64,000 bases of DNA from CAVPJW01 sp963705525 (GCA_963705525.1 CAVPJW010000007.1:682001-746000), one strand, 5' to 3'; counted from the first letter of the stretch, positions 8,928-18,906 are shown. The notes: generated from the sequence alone by a model not told the origin. Numbers and translations: made by a program.

Positions 8928-10343
8928 TTACCACCATCCGAGCAGCTTCCACCAGGCTCCCCCCACGATCACCCAGATCAGTATGTTCGGCACAGAGGCG
9001 AGCAGTCCGAGCTTCCACCACGTTCGCTGACTCACATATCCCGCCCCGAAGTAGATCGGCGCCGGCGTGGTCCCGTAATGCGTCAGTGACGCCGCCAGGT
9101 TCGAGCAATATGCCAGGAGCAGGGCCGCTACCGCCGGCGGTGCACCTGCTGCCAGTGAGACGACGAGGAACGGCGTGTACATGGCGGTCGCGTGGGCCGT
9201 GATGCTGGCAAAGCCGTAGTGGGCGTAGAAGTATACGAACAAGAGGATTCCGAGCGCAGCCCACCACGGCCATCCTTCGGTGAACGTTGCCGCGGACTCG
9301 GCAAAGCGCTTGGTGATGCCCGTCTCGCCGAGGGCCTCGGCCATCCGAACGAGGCCGCCGTACCAGATGAAGACGTCCCACGCACCGCGCTCGGCGAGCA
9401 CATCTTCCCAGTCGAGCACGCCGCTCAGGAGCAGCACGGCAATGCCAAGCAGGGCGACGGCGCCGTAATGAATGCCGTGGAGCGCCGTCGTCATCCAGAG
9501 CGAGGCGACGAGCGCGAAGACGAGCAGCATCAGGCGCTCGGCCCGCGACGTCGGGCCCATCTTTTCGAGCTCGACGCGTGCAAGTTCGGCCGCTGCGGGC
9601 GTCTCTCTGATCTCGGGTGGAAACACTCGATACAGAAGCATCGGAACAACGGCGAGCGAGACGAGCGACGGGACAATGGCCCCGAGAAACCAGCGCGGGT
9701 AGCCGAGATCCACACCCGCCGTCTGCATGGCGAAGTTGGCGATCAGCGGATTCGAGGCCTGGCCCGTGAGGAATGTGGCGCAGATGATGACCTCGCTCTG
9801 ATACACGAGCGGCATGAGGAATGCGCCGAGGCGCCGCGCTGAGGCGCCCGGTTCTGATTCGTAGGCTTCCGCGAGGCTCTTCGCGATCGGAAAGATGATG
9901 CCGCCGCAGCGGGCCGCGTTCGACGGGATGAAGCTCGCGAGCAGGAAATCGGTGGCGACGAGCGCATAGCCGAGCCCGAGCGATCGCTTGCCCAGCGCGC
10001 CAATGAAGAGAAAGGCGATGCGACGACCGAGGCCCGTCTTGATCATGCCTCGCGACATGAAGAACGCCGCCAGGACGAGCCACACGATGGGATCGGCATA
10101 GCCGGCGAGCGCGTCCCTGATGGGCATCACGCCGCTCAGCGCGATCGCCGACACGCCCAGCAATACAACGCAGCCTCCAGGAACGGGCTGCGCGATCAGG
10201 CCGGCAATCGTGGAGACGAAGATGGCCAGGAGCCCCCAGGATGAAGGGGTGATGCCTGCTGGCCGGGGAACCGCCAGCACCAGGATTCCCGGGATGAGTA
10301 CGGCGGCCCAGCGTGTGGCGGTGGCGGATGTCGGTCGGTTCAT
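8928..10343 (-). CDS. DASS (SLC13-like) anion:sodium symporter
   Basis: A 471-residue polytopic protein with about 11-12 hydrophobic segments, the usual size for divalent-anion:Na+ symporters (CitT/YbhI/SODiT1 group). Two matching half-site motifs are visible: SFIPSNAARCGGIIFPI in the first half and SNLAASLTHYGTTPAPIYFG in the second. The latter is diagnostic of the dicarboxylate/tartrate/citrate branch. It probably imports or exchanges C4-C6 carboxylates, though the substrate is not determined. Its ATG (10343) overlaps the TGA of the upstream gene by four bases (ATGA), implying translational coupling. Confidence 0.9.
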   Translation of the reverse strand: MNRPTSATATRWAAVLIPGILVLAVPRPAGITPSSWGLLAIFVSTIAGLIAQPVPGGCVVLLGVSAIALSGVMPIRDALAGYADPIVWLVLAAFFMSRGMIKTGLGRRIAFLFIGALGKRSLGLGYALVATDFLLASFIPSNAARCGGIIFPIAKSLAEAYESEPGASARRLGAFLMPLVYQSEVIICATFLTGQASNPLIANFAMQTAGVDLGYPRWFLGAIVPSLVSLAVVPMLLYRVFPPEIRETPAAAELARVELEKMGPTSRAERLMLLVFALVASLWMTTALHGIHYGAVALLGIAVLLLSGVLDWEDVLAERGAWDVFIWYGGLVRMAEALGETGITKRFAESAATFTEGWPWWAALGILLFVYFYAHYGFASITAHATAMYTPFLVVSLAAGAPPAVAALLLAYCSNLAASLTHYGTTPAPIYFGAGYVSQRTWWKLGLLASVPNILIWVIVGGAWWKLLGWW

Positions 10344-10981
10344 TGAGGCGACAGCTTATCAACCCCTCGCAACATTCGGAACATGAGATACAGGGCGACC
10401 GCTTCGATCACGTGATAGACAGCGTTGTGATTGAAATACCTCGGATCGATTCCCACTCGGCTCTGTTGCACGATGGACCCGACGAACGTGAGAAGCAGGC
10501 CGGCGATGCCATCGCGGGCGGCAGAGCCATGCGCACGCCAGATGCGCCATAGCACCGCGATCAGAAACACGCCGGCAAGGAGGTAGTTGATCACGGCAAC
10601 CATGAAGAGCTGGGACCCCAGGCACACGATCAGGGTGTACGCGACGAAGACGAGCCAGGCCGCCCAGCCAATCGCGCGACCAACCGGCGGCGAACATCCC
10701 AGGCGCGCGGCGATCATCCACATCGATAGCGCCGTCACTCCCAGCGCGATGAGCGCCGTTGGCCACAGTGCTCGCTGGCCCGTCGATGCGGGATCGAGGA
10801 AAAACCCGTGCACGGTGCCCCCGGCGATCGCGCCAAGGCCAACTGAGAGAAAGAACACCAGCGCCCACGTCCGGATCCGGCCGCGCGGCTGTCGTGTCGC
10901 GATCAACCACGCGAAGATCGCGCATTCGATCGCCAGCCCGTAGTCGGTCAGGACAACATCCGGTTCAGTCATGTCCGGCAT
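10340..10981 (-). CDS. Conserved seven-helix-type small membrane protein
   Basis: A 213-residue protein, nearly all hydrophobic, with six or seven predicted helices. His residues within membrane segments (GGTVHGFF early, FNHNAVYHVIEA in the last helix) recall the metal-binding His of the CREST superfamily (alkaline ceramidases, PAQR). The spacing differs from the ceramidase HxxxH, so I do not assign that activity. It overlaps the DASS transporter gene by four bases and is probably co-transcribed with it. Start ATG 10981, with an alternative ATG at codon 4. Function unknown. Confidence 0.72.
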   Translation of the reverse strand: MPDMTEPDVVLTDYGLAIECAIFAWLIATRQPRGRIRTWALVFFLSVGLGAIAGGTVHGFFLDPASTGQRALWPTALIALGVTALSMWMIAARLGCSPPVGRAIGWAAWLVFVAYTLIVCLGSQLFMVAVINYLLAGVFLIAVLWRIWRAHGSAARDGIAGLLLTFVGSIVQQSRVGIDPRYFNHNAVYHVIEAVALYLMFRMLRGVDKLSPQ

Positions 10982-11070
10982 GCGGAGTCTAGAGCACCTG
11001 ATCGGCTGCGCAAGAAAATTGTCTCAGGATCGCGCGTTTGGCCTATGCTCCCGCGGACGATATCGGCTTC

Positions 11071-12399
11071 ATGACGACCGGCTCCTCGAAGGGTCAGCTG
11101 CTCCGCATTCTCGGCGTCGGGTTTGGCATCGCCGTCACGATCGGCGGAACGCTCGGCGTCGGCATCCTGCGAACACCCGGCATGGTGGCCGGGCAAATCG
11201 GACACGGGTGGCTTATTCTCGCGGTCTGGCTTGCCGGCGGTTTCTACGCGCTGTGCTGCACAATCTCAGTCGTGGAACTTGCGGTGACCTACCCGACGAC
11301 GGGCGGGTGGTATGTGTACGCGCGCCGCGCGTTTGGGCCGGCCGTCGGATTCAGCGTGGGATGGGGTGACTGGCTGGGGCAATCGGCCGCTCTTGCCTAC
11401 CTCGCGACCGCCATGGGCGAATTCTCCGTGGCGTTGATTCCGGGTTTTCTCGGCGTCAAGACGATCGCCGTCGCCACGCTGACGCTTTTCGCCATCCTTC
11501 ACTGGTTCGGGCTTCGGCTGAGCAGCCGGGCTCAGGAGGTCACCAGCCTCGCGAAGGCCGTCGCGTTTCTCGCGCTGATTGGCGCCTGCCTGATCGCCGA
11601 TCCAGGCCCTTCGGGATCGGCATTCAGCAGCGCGTCGATGATGCCCCACTCGGCGCCCGCCTTCATCATCGCGCTCTTCATCGCGCTGCAATCGGTGGTC
11701 ATCACGTACGACGGGTACTACAGCGCCATCTACTTCACGGAGGAAGATCGGGATCCGGCGAACAACCTGCCGCGTTCGGCCATCGGCGGCATGCTGCTGA
11801 CGATCGGCATCTTTCTGCTCCTGAACGCCGCGCTGCTGCGCGTGCTGTCGCTTCGAGACCTGTCGGCGTCGATTCTGCCCGCGGCCGATGCCATCGCATT
11901 GATCGCAGGATCCCGGGCGGGACAGATCATCACGCTCCTCTCGATCATCTCCCTCCCAAGCGTGATCAACGCGGTGCTGCTCATCGCCACCAGGATTCTC
12001 TATGCGCTGAGCCGTGACGGCCTCTTCTCGGGCCGCTGGGCCGCGGTGAATCCCGCCGGAACGCCCGTCGCGTGCATGCTCGCAAGCACGACGCTCGGAA
12101 TCGCGCTCATCCTGAGCGGCACTTTTGAAAAGCTCGTCGCGGTCGCGGCCATTGTCATGGTTTTCGTGTATGGATCCGGCTTTCTGTCGCTGCTCGTCCT
12201 GCGAAAGCACGAGCCCAACCTGCCCAGACCGTATCGGGCATGGGGCTACCCGTGGACGCCGTTGATCGCGCTGGTGTTCTCGGGGGTGTTTCTGAGCGGA
12301 TCGGTGGTGAGCGATCCACCGAACAGCTTCTATGCGATTGCCCTGATTGGCGTGAGTTATCCGGTCTACAGGATTTGGGGAACGCCGCACCAGACCTGA
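11071..12399 (+). CDS. APC-family amino acid permease
   Basis: A polytopic transporter of about 442 residues with 12 hydrophobic segments. The N-terminal signature GIAVTIGGTLGVGILRTPG is the unwound TM1 glycine-rich motif of APC-superfamily permeases, and TTGGWYVYARRAFG follows in TM3. I chose ATG 11071 (MTTGSSKG). An in-frame TTG at 11038 would add 11 residues. The substrate is not predictable. The gene ends inside a perfect six-base-pair palindrome (CAGACC TGAA GGTCTG, 12391-12406) that includes its own stop codon. Confidence 0.88.
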   Translation: MTTGSSKGQLLRILGVGFGIAVTIGGTLGVGILRTPGMVAGQIGHGWLILAVWLAGGFYALCCTISVVELAVTYPTTGGWYVYARRAFGPAVGFSVGWGDWLGQSAALAYLATAMGEFSVALIPGFLGVKTIAVATLTLFAILHWFGLRLSSRAQEVTSLAKAVAFLALIGACLIADPGPSGSAFSSASMMPHSAPAFIIALFIALQSVVITYDGYYSAIYFTEEDRDPANNLPRSAIGGMLLTIGIFLLLNAALLRVLSLRDLSASILPAADAIALIAGSRAGQIITLLSIISLPSVINAVLLIATRILYALSRDGLFSGRWAAVNPAGTPVACMLASTTLGIALILSGTFEKLVAVAAIVMVFVYGSGFLSLLVLRKHEPNLPRPYRAWGYPWTPLIALVFSGVFLSGSVVSDPPNSFYAIALIGVSYPVYRIWGTPHQT

Positions 12400-12478
12400 A
12401 GGTCTGTCCTACGGATATTCGGTAACTGCACGCGTAGCCCAGAGCTTCAGCTCCGAGCCGAGGTCCTCAGACCTGGGT
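12391..12478. repeat. Dispersed palindromic element (CGTAGCCC-GAGCTTCAGCTC type) between convergent genes
   Basis: CAGACC-TGAA-GGTCTG (12391-12406), then CGTAGCCCAGAGCTTCAGCT (12433-12452), then AGGTCCTCAGACCT. Units share the pattern CGTAG-N2-4-AGxCTTCAGxCT. A second copy of the GAGCTTCAGCTC unit lies inverted at 29022-29046. The element supplies the stop codons of both flanking genes and can form hairpins in either transcript, so a terminator or REP-like role is likely. Confidence 0.72.
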
Positions 12479-13511
12479 TCCCTGCAGTCCAAACCGATCC
12501 AGCAGATACCGCCCGCGCTCGATCACCGGCTCCTCGTCGATCCAGACATTGCAGTCGCGTGTCAGCACATCGACATGCGTCGTGGACTTCCACGGCGCAT
12601 GCGTCTGCGTTCCATATGGATCGCCGAACGCCAGATGCACGCCGGGATGCTTTTCGTCCTGCAGGAGCACGCCGATGAATTCGGTGAGGCCGAAATTGGT
12701 GCCGAACGCCAGCTCCCCCACTCGATCGCTGTTCTCATCGGTGTGGCAGTACGACCAGAAATCGTCTCGAAGATCTTCACGATCCGAGCGCGCATCCACC
12801 AAGCGCCCGTCCTCGATGGTCAGGACCAGCGGCGTCTTCTGCAGGTCGCCATACTTCGGGTTGAAATAGTCGCCCGCCGTGCCGTTGCACACGAACGTCC
12901 CGTCCACGCGCGCGGGCGTCGTGAATACTTCGCCGGCAGGCAGGTTGGACCAGTAGCGCGGGCTGATGAGGCCGCTCGTCTTGACCCACGCCAGCGATCG
13001 ATCGAACGTGGCGGAGAACGCGGTGCCGGCCGCCGTGCGCACGGTCAGCGACGTCGCCGATTCCATCCGCGCACGAAGGTCGCTCGCTCAACCGATCGAC
13101 CAGCCGATAGTCCGCGCGCATGCCCTGCCGCATGATGGCAGGCGTCACGCCGACCATGTGCGCGTAGCGAATCTGCCGTCGTTCGACGACGCCGACGATG
13201 GCCATGCGCGATGGGAGCTCGCCCTCGCGAGGCTGGACGCACAGGATGCCGACGTCGGCGACCTCGAGCGCCTCGAGGATCTCAGGCGGCGGTTCAGTGA
13301 TGGGACGCTCCGCCAGATCCTCGATCACGAGTCCCGACCAGTGCGCGCGGCCTTCGGTGAGCGCGTGCGCGAGGCTCGACGCGACCTCGAGGCTCGCGCG
13401 ATCTGCAACGAGCGCCACGCGCTCGTCCGGCTGAACGGCGAGACAGGTTTGAACGGCGTTTCGTGCGCCGGGTTCCAGGTCCGGGTTAGGAGGTCCGAAG
13501 GTCACCGGCAC
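12467..13511 (-). CDS. M29-like aminopeptidase (frameshifted)
   Basis: A leucyl-aminopeptidase-like protein of the thermophilic metalloprotease M29 type, about 348 residues. N-terminal part in one frame: NAVQTCLAVQPDERVALVAD, then GVTPAIMRQGMRADY. The C-terminal part is in another frame: GTFVCNGTAGDYF, TPLVLTIEDGRLVDA, VGELAFGTNFGL, GVHLAFGDPYG, THVDVLTRD. The Glu of GELAFGTN and the two later His are expected metal ligands. The frames meet near 13080, where LSERLRARMESATS would be restored by one base. A GTG at 13511 is the likely start, directly after the TAA of the upstream ATP-grasp gene. It is the fourth gene of the amidoligase-like cluster and may trim or recycle the peptide product; that role is inference. 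Confidence 0.78.
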
Positions 13512-13515
13512 TATT

Positions 13516-14872
13516 TTAAGGCCCCGCAGGCTCGACGACGAACGCGGGAACCTGTCCACCGCCGGACGTCACGTTCGCCAGGCCGGTTGCGCTGAGGCGC
13601 GTCAGAAAACCGCTCAGGCGTCCACGAAACAGATAAGGGGCGAAATCCACGAGCATGTCGCCCATCGTCACCGGACCGCCCGATTCGAAACGGGGGAACG
13701 ATTCGCGACGAATCGCGATCCGTTCCTGAACAACCCACGAGCCGGCTGGCGCCGCCAGAGCACCAGCCAGTGCGGCGTCCCACGCCCTCTCATCGAGCTC
13801 CCATCCGAGCGTCACGCCGGATCCGCCGTACTCGTCGTTCGGTTTGAGCACCAGCTCGTCACGGTGTTCGCGCACGTGCCGCACGAGGTCGATGCTCGCC
13901 CCCCTGCGCGTCGTGCGCGCCTCCTCGACCAGCCGGGTCCACGGTACGTGGCGCAGAACCAGCGCCTGCTCGTCGGTCGAAAACAGATCCTGATATCGAT
14001 CGTCGGTGAGCACGGCGAAGAACGCCTTCTTGTGCGGAATCTTGCACCGGAAGGTATTCGCCACGCACACAGCATGCGCCCCATAGGCCTCGACCAGCGC
14101 ACGGCACTCATCACGCCTGGCCAGGATGTCGTTGATCAGCACGCGGCGGTAGACCAGATCGATCCGACGACCCTGCGCCTTCAACACCCCGCCGTCGAAC
14201 TCCAGATCGCGGGGATCACAGACGATGGTTGGAACGTTCTCCGACTCGAACCGCTGCTGGAGGATTTCGAACTCCGACCAGGTCGGGACTTCACGCCAAT
14301 CGACGATCGCGATCGTCGGCGGGCGCTTCGTCCCGCCCCACTCTCGGTAGCTGGCGAGCAGCGCGTCGAGCATCAACCGCGACGACGGATAGCGCCGCAT
14401 GCTGAACCGCGTCTTGAATCGCTCGGTCACTTCGAGCGATTCGAAGACCTCGGCGAGGCGTCTCGGAGTAGCCGAAGCCTGCCGGCGACTCGGCGTTGTA
14501 CTCCGCGAACTGGAGCGAGTCCGGCAGAAGGAACGCATCGAGCCGCGACGCGGTGCTGGCCGTGCCGTAACCGGGATCGATGTCAACGAGGCGCCGCTCT
14601 CCGTCGGTCAGGCCGACCGCGGTGAGGAGCTCGGGCATCTCGAATGCCGCGGCCGCCACTCTCTCGCCGAGCGCCGCCATCGTCTCCGCGACGGCCTTGA
14701 CTCGCGCCTCTTCGTCGGCCGTCAAGAAGAATGGGCGAAGGAACGGGCAATGCACCCGTTCGCCGAACGTCAGGCGCGCCGCCCGAAGCCGTTCGGTCAG
14801 CCGTTCACAGTAGGCAGGAGTGAGCTCGACGTCCGGACGGAGGAGCGACGTCCAGACATCCGCGGGGGTCAC
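13516..14872 (-). CDS. Circularly permuted ATP-grasp ligase (frameshifted)
   Basis: About 452 residues. N-terminal part: RLVDIDPGYGTASTASRLDA and FAEYNAESPAGFGYSE. Then, in another frame after a break near 14460: LAEVFESLEV, IAIVDWREVPT, DLVYRRVLINDIL. The C-terminal nucleotide-binding half includes ELVLKPNDEYGGSGV (Lys and Gly-rich loop), WVVQERIAIR and a terminal GLANVTSGGGQVPAFVV. The domain order matches permuted ATP-grasp enzymes that form amide bonds through acyl-phosphates. The GTG start (14872) overlaps the TGA of the preceding ATP-grasp gene by four bases. It is likely a second amide-forming step in a pathway with YbdK. Substrate unknown. Confidence 0.8.
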
Positions 14873-15856
14873 GGCGTCTTTTTCCTCTTGGGGGCGCCGG
14901 TGAACCCCGCCGCGGCGCCGATCCCCAGCATCTCTTCCCAGCGGGGCCAGCTCGTCGCGGGCTCGTCGTTGAGCGCGCGATCGATCACGAGTCGAGCCAT
15001 GGCGTCCACGACATGCTCGAAATAGAACGTCGTGATCCGATCGCGCTCGAAGTCCGGCGCCGGATTCAGGAAGTCGATGGCGTAAGGGACGCCGTCCTGG
15101 ATCGCGAATTCGATCGTGTTCATCTCGTAGCCGAGCGCCTGGTTGATGGTCTGCGCGTCGCGCACGACGCGCGCGCCGACGTCGGACGACAGATAGGCGT
15201 GCTCGACCAGGTAGCGACGCTCCTTCGGATCGTAGGCGACCGGCATGATGTCGGTCTTGCCGAACGTGAAGCATCGAACGTACTGCTCGAAGTCGATGAA
15301 CTCCTGCAGCGTCATGCAGTAGGGCGACGTGCCGTCGTACGCGGCGATGAGCTCCTGGCGTGTGCTCACCTTGTAGACGTGTTTCCACCCGCCGCCCGAG
15401 AACGGCTTGAGGATGGCCGGCCGCCCGACGTAGTCGAGCAGCCCATCCCAGTCCGATCGGATAACACCAGGTTGCGCAGCGATTCGGACACGATGTCGAC
15501 GTCGGCCGGATAGCCTTTCTGCGGCAGCAACACCGTCTTCGGAATCGCCACGCCCAGCTTCGCCGCCACGCAGTAGTTGAAGAACTTGTCGTCGGCGGTC
15601 CACCAGAACGGATTGTTGATGACGTAGGTGCCGCCGAGAATCGCGTGCTTCAGGTATCCGCGATAGATAGTCCACCTCGTGCGAAATGCGATCGACGATG
15701 ACCCGGTAGGCCGGCGCCTCGTCCATCTCGTGCCGGGCGAGAGCCTCGCATATTCGGCGGTGATGCCGTGCGCTCGTTCCGAGAGCGGTTGACGCGCTCG
15801 ATGAACGCCGGAGGAAAGCTGTACTCTCGCCCGCACAACAACCCAATCTTCATCAT
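14869..15856 (-). CDS. ATP-grasp ligase (RimK/D-Ala-D-Ala-ligase-like), several frameshifts
   Basis: The gene starts at MKIGLLCGREYSFPPAFIE (ATG-ATG at 15856/15853), a typical ATP-grasp N-terminus. The frame then changes near 15777, 15740, 15666 and 15465. Pieces in order: HGITAEYARL; MDEAPAYRVIVDRISHEVDY; YRGYLKHAILGGTYVINNP, FFNYCVAAKLGVAIPKTV; then the intact ATP-binding part RPAILKPFSGGGWKHVY, LQEFIDFEQYVRCF and YAIDFLNPAPDFE (Mg-binding Asp/Asn). Removing one C at 15666 restores DYYRGY. Expected length is about 329 residues. Four breaks in 400 bases mean either local sequence error or decay. The upstream YbdK frame runs into it without a stop. Confidence 0.72.
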
Positions 15857-16980
15857 GTTCCTCGTGTACTCAGCGCCGCCGGTCGACGCGCGCGTTTCGT
15901 CGACGAGATGCCGCACGACTTCCCGGAGGTCACCGGTCTCCTGGAAGACCTGCAGCTGTCGATCGGCGCTCGTGCCTTCTCGCAGAATCGTGTGGACGTA
16001 ATTGACCTCTTCCCGGCTCCCCAGATCGTCGACCACGTCGTCGATGAACTCGAGGAGCTCGAGCGCCAGGTCTCGCATCGGCACTTCGGCCCGCTTGCCG
16101 AAGTCGATCAGCTTGCCGTCGATGCCCCAGCGCGCCGCCCGCCACTTGTTCTCTTCGATGAGCGCGCGGCGATACAGCCGGAAACCGAGATTCTTCAGGT
16201 ACAGCCGGTGCAACTTCACGACGATGGCCTGACAAAGCGCCGCAATAGCAGATCGTCGTCCTCCGACGTTCGTCGGCACGTCGCAGATGCGGAATTCGAG
16301 CGTGCCGAACGTCGGATGGGGCCGGACGTCCCACCAGATCTTCTTGCCGTCGTCGATGCAGTGCAGGTCGACGAGCAGCTTGACGTAGTTCTCGTACTCG
16401 CTCCAGGAGCCGAAGTGATCGGGGACCCCCGTGCGCGGAAAGCGGCGGAACACCGTCGTGCGATACGACTTGAGTCCGGTGTCCGTCCCATCCAGAACGG
16501 CGAGCTCGTCGACAGCGCCAGCAGGTGCGGCAGGAAGTACCGCGCCGCGTTCATCAGGTCGATCGTCGTCGACCGATCGGGCATCGCGACGTGGACGTGC
16601 AGGCCGAAGATCAGGAGCGACCGCGCCAGCTGCTGCAGTTCCTCGACGATGTGCTCGTAGCGTTCGCCCGGAGAGATATCCTGCTCGCTCCATTTCGAAA
16701 ATGGATGCGTGCCGGCGGCGGCGACGCGGAGGCCCACGCGTTCGGCCGTCGCCGTCAGGCCACTCCGAATCCGGTGCATCTCGGCGTGGAGCTCGTCGAC
16801 GTCCTGACAGATCTTCGTGCCGACCTCGACGATGGACTGGTGGAGCTCGCGCTTGATCTGATCGCCCAGGACCGGGGCGCCCGACGCCAGGAGCTCGCTG
16901 ACATGCGAACGCAGCTCCCAGGTGGAGGGATCGACGATCTGAAACTCCTCTTCGACGCCGATCGTGAAGCGGTGGCTCAT
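15853..16980 (-). CDS. ybdK: YbdK-type carboxylate-amine ligase (glutamate-cysteine ligase family 2), frameshifted
   Basis: FTIGVEEEFQIVDP at the start carries the metal/ATP-binding Glu of the GCS2 fold. IVEVGTKICQDVDEL, AAAGTHPFSKW, GLHVHVAMPD and, after a one-base loss near 16485, DTGLKSYRTTVFRRFPRTG, FGTLEFRICDVPTNV and RAARWGIDGKLIDFG follow. These are conserved YbdK/EgtA-like segments. The length to 15853 (about 375 residues) equals the family norm, and TGATGA lies there in another frame overlapping the next ATG. The raw frame instead continues into the ATP-grasp gene. The family ligates Glu-like carboxylates to amines; the in vivo substrate here is unknown. First gene of a four-gene cluster. 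Confidence 0.84.
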
Positions 16981-17072
16981 CTCAAAGGCCTCGACCGAGC
17001 CGGTATCATAGCCTAGCCATGCCCGCGCGCCGAGCCGCGTGTAACGCCCGTGTTATAGTCAGGTTACGAGTG

Positions 17073-17441
17073 ATGAAGCATCGCGCTTCTGTGGCGGCGC
17101 TGATGGCGGCGCTGGCGATCGGGCCAGCGCTGGCGAATATTTGCGCGTTGAACTGCGACCTCGATGCGGCGCCGCCCGCGTCCGTGAGCTGCCACGAAGA
17201 GTCACCCGTCCAGCCCGAGCCGGATCATCATCCGGCTCCTTCGTCGTGTGCGCACGATCACATCACACCAAGGACCGCGATCAAGGCGACGGCACTCGCG
17301 CCCGGGAACTTCGGACCGTCGCACGATGCGGCGACGATCCCGCTGTCGCAGCCGTTCCTGGTGCCGTCTGAGCTGCGTCCGTTGACACGCAACGAGTCTC
17401 CGCCTCCACGATCGTCTCACCGACTCCCGCTCCGCATCTGA
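17073..17441 (+). CDS. Small exported His/Cys-rich protein
   Basis: A 122-residue protein with a signal peptide (MKHRASVAALMAALAIGPALA). The mature part is rich in Cys and His: NICALNCDLD, SCHEES, DHHPAPSSCAHDHI. This suggests a periplasmic metal-binding, perhaps copper-binding, protein. Start ATG 17073 is favoured over an in-frame ATG at 17019 because it places the signal sequence at the N-terminus. A TATAGT -10-like box lies at 17054-17059. The next gene also encodes an exported protein with a His/Met-rich N-terminus, so the two probably form a metal-handling pair. That role is inference from composition and context. Confidence 0.6.
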   Translation: MKHRASVAALMAALAIGPALANICALNCDLDAAPPASVSCHEESPVQPEPDHHPAPSSCAHDHITPRTAIKATALAPGNFGPSHDAATIPLSQPFLVPSELRPLTRNESPPPRSSHRLPLRI

Positions 17442-17522
17442 TCTCAGCCCTGCAAGTCTCGCTGCATCCAGGCTGAAGCCCGCTTCTCCAGTCAGAGAGC
17501 GCGGGCTGATCGCAGCCGTCGT

Positions 17523-17539
17523 GCCGAGCATCGCTCGGC
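17523..17539 (+). promoter_or_regulatory. Perfect 7-bp inverted repeat upstream of outer-membrane-like gene
   Basis: GCCGAGC-ATC-GCTCGGC lies 25 bases before the next ATG and could be a regulator site or an mRNA hairpin ahead of the Shine-Dalgarno (GGGAGA). Confidence 0.4.
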
Positions 17540-17563
17540 CGGGGCTGACCATTGGGAGATCAG

Positions 17564-18845
17564 ATGATGCGATTCCTCTTCGCCGCGGGCGTGCTGCTCG
17601 CCGTGCCGCTGTCGGTCGGCGCCCAGGACCACACCACGCACTCCTCTCCACCGGCGGTTGATCAACCAGATCAGCAGCCAGATCACAGCCAGCACATGCC
17701 GGCTGCGGAAAACGGCTGGCACCTGATGCAGGACGGTGTGGTGTTCGGGACGTTCAATCATCAAGGCAGCCCAAGGGGCGGCGACGAATTCGTTTCGCAG
17801 AACTGGTGGATGGGAATGGCCAGTCGCTCAGCGGGCCGCGGTCGACTGACCATCACGGGCATGCTGAGCCTCGAGCCGGCGACAACCACGAAGGATGGCT
17901 ATCGCGAGATCTTTCAGGTTGGCGAGGTCCTCGAAGGACAACCGCTGGTCGATCGGCAGCACCCGCACGACTTTCTGATGCAGGCTGCGGCGGGTTGGCG
18001 CGTGCCGCTCACGGATCGGACGGGCCTCACGCTCGTGGGCGCCCTGGTTGGCGAACCGGCGCTCGGGCCGGTAGCCTTCATGCACCGCCCGTCGGCGTTC
18101 GAGAACCCGACGGCCCCGCTCAGTCATCACACGTTCGATTCCACGCACATCGCCATGGGCGTGGTGTCGGCCGCCCTCGATCGCGAGCGCTGGACCGTGG
18201 AAGGCTCGCTCTTCAACGGCCGCGAGCCGGACGACGACCGGTGGGATGTGTACCAATCCGGGAGCGCTGGACTCGTGGTCAGCGAGACTGTGGCTGCACC
18301 CGACGCCCGAATGGGAGGTGCAGTTCTCGACCGGCCATCTCGAAGAACCCGAAGAACTGGAGCCGGGCAACGTTCAGCGATCGACGTTCTCGGTCTCCTG
18401 GCTTCGCGAGCGGCCGGGTGGATTTACGGCGGTCATGGGCGGCTACGGGCGAAACGACAAGGACATCGGCGATGGCGATGCGTACCTGTTCGAGGCGACG
18501 CACGCGTTCCGGTCGAGCGCCGTCTACGGTCGCCTGGAGTTCACCGACGTGGAGCTCCATGCATTGCTCGGCGAGGACGAGGGATCCGCGCCGCAGTCGC
18601 CGTTTGCACGCGTCGCGGCCTTCACACTCGGTTTCGTACGCGATGTCGGCCGACCGCGAGGCTTCGCCATCGGCGTGGGCGCGGACGTCACGGTGTACGG
18701 TGTGCCTGACGAACTCGAATCGGCGTACGGCAACGGTCCCGTGTCGTTTCACGTCTTCCTCCGGCTGCGACCTCCCGTTTCGGCCATGGGCCGGATGTGG
18801 AACATGCGCATGACGCGCCCGATGAAGCCGGGCCACGCGATGTGA
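17564..18845 (+). CDS. Exported outer-membrane-like protein with His/Met-rich N-terminus (frameshifted)
   Basis: Start ATG 17564 with GGGAGA seven bases upstream; signal peptide MMRFLFAAGVLLAVPLSVGAQ. The next 40 residues are rich in His, Gln and Met (DHTTHSS, DHSQHMPA). Segments with alternating hydrophobicity follow (RLTITGMLSLEP, RTGLTLVGALVGEP, HIAMGVVSAAL, RWTVEGSLFNGREPD), consistent with a beta-barrel. The frame changes near 18255, and the rest (SARLWLHPTPEWEVQFSTGH to PVSFHVFLRLRPPVSAMGR) lies in the second frame to 18845. Expected total is about 427 residues. No catalytic motif is visible. Together with the preceding Cys/His-rich protein, a role in copper or other metal tolerance is possible but unproven. 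Confidence 0.68.
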
Positions 18846-18906
18846 ACCGCGCGCCCGCGTGCTAGCATACGGTCGTCATTCGGCCTGGCGACGCCGAAGG
18901 AGGACC

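Noticed and set aside
8884..10362. 492-codon second frame overlapping the DASS transporter on the same strand
   Set aside because: The other frame has clear transporter motifs; this one is Arg/Ala-rich shadow sequence.
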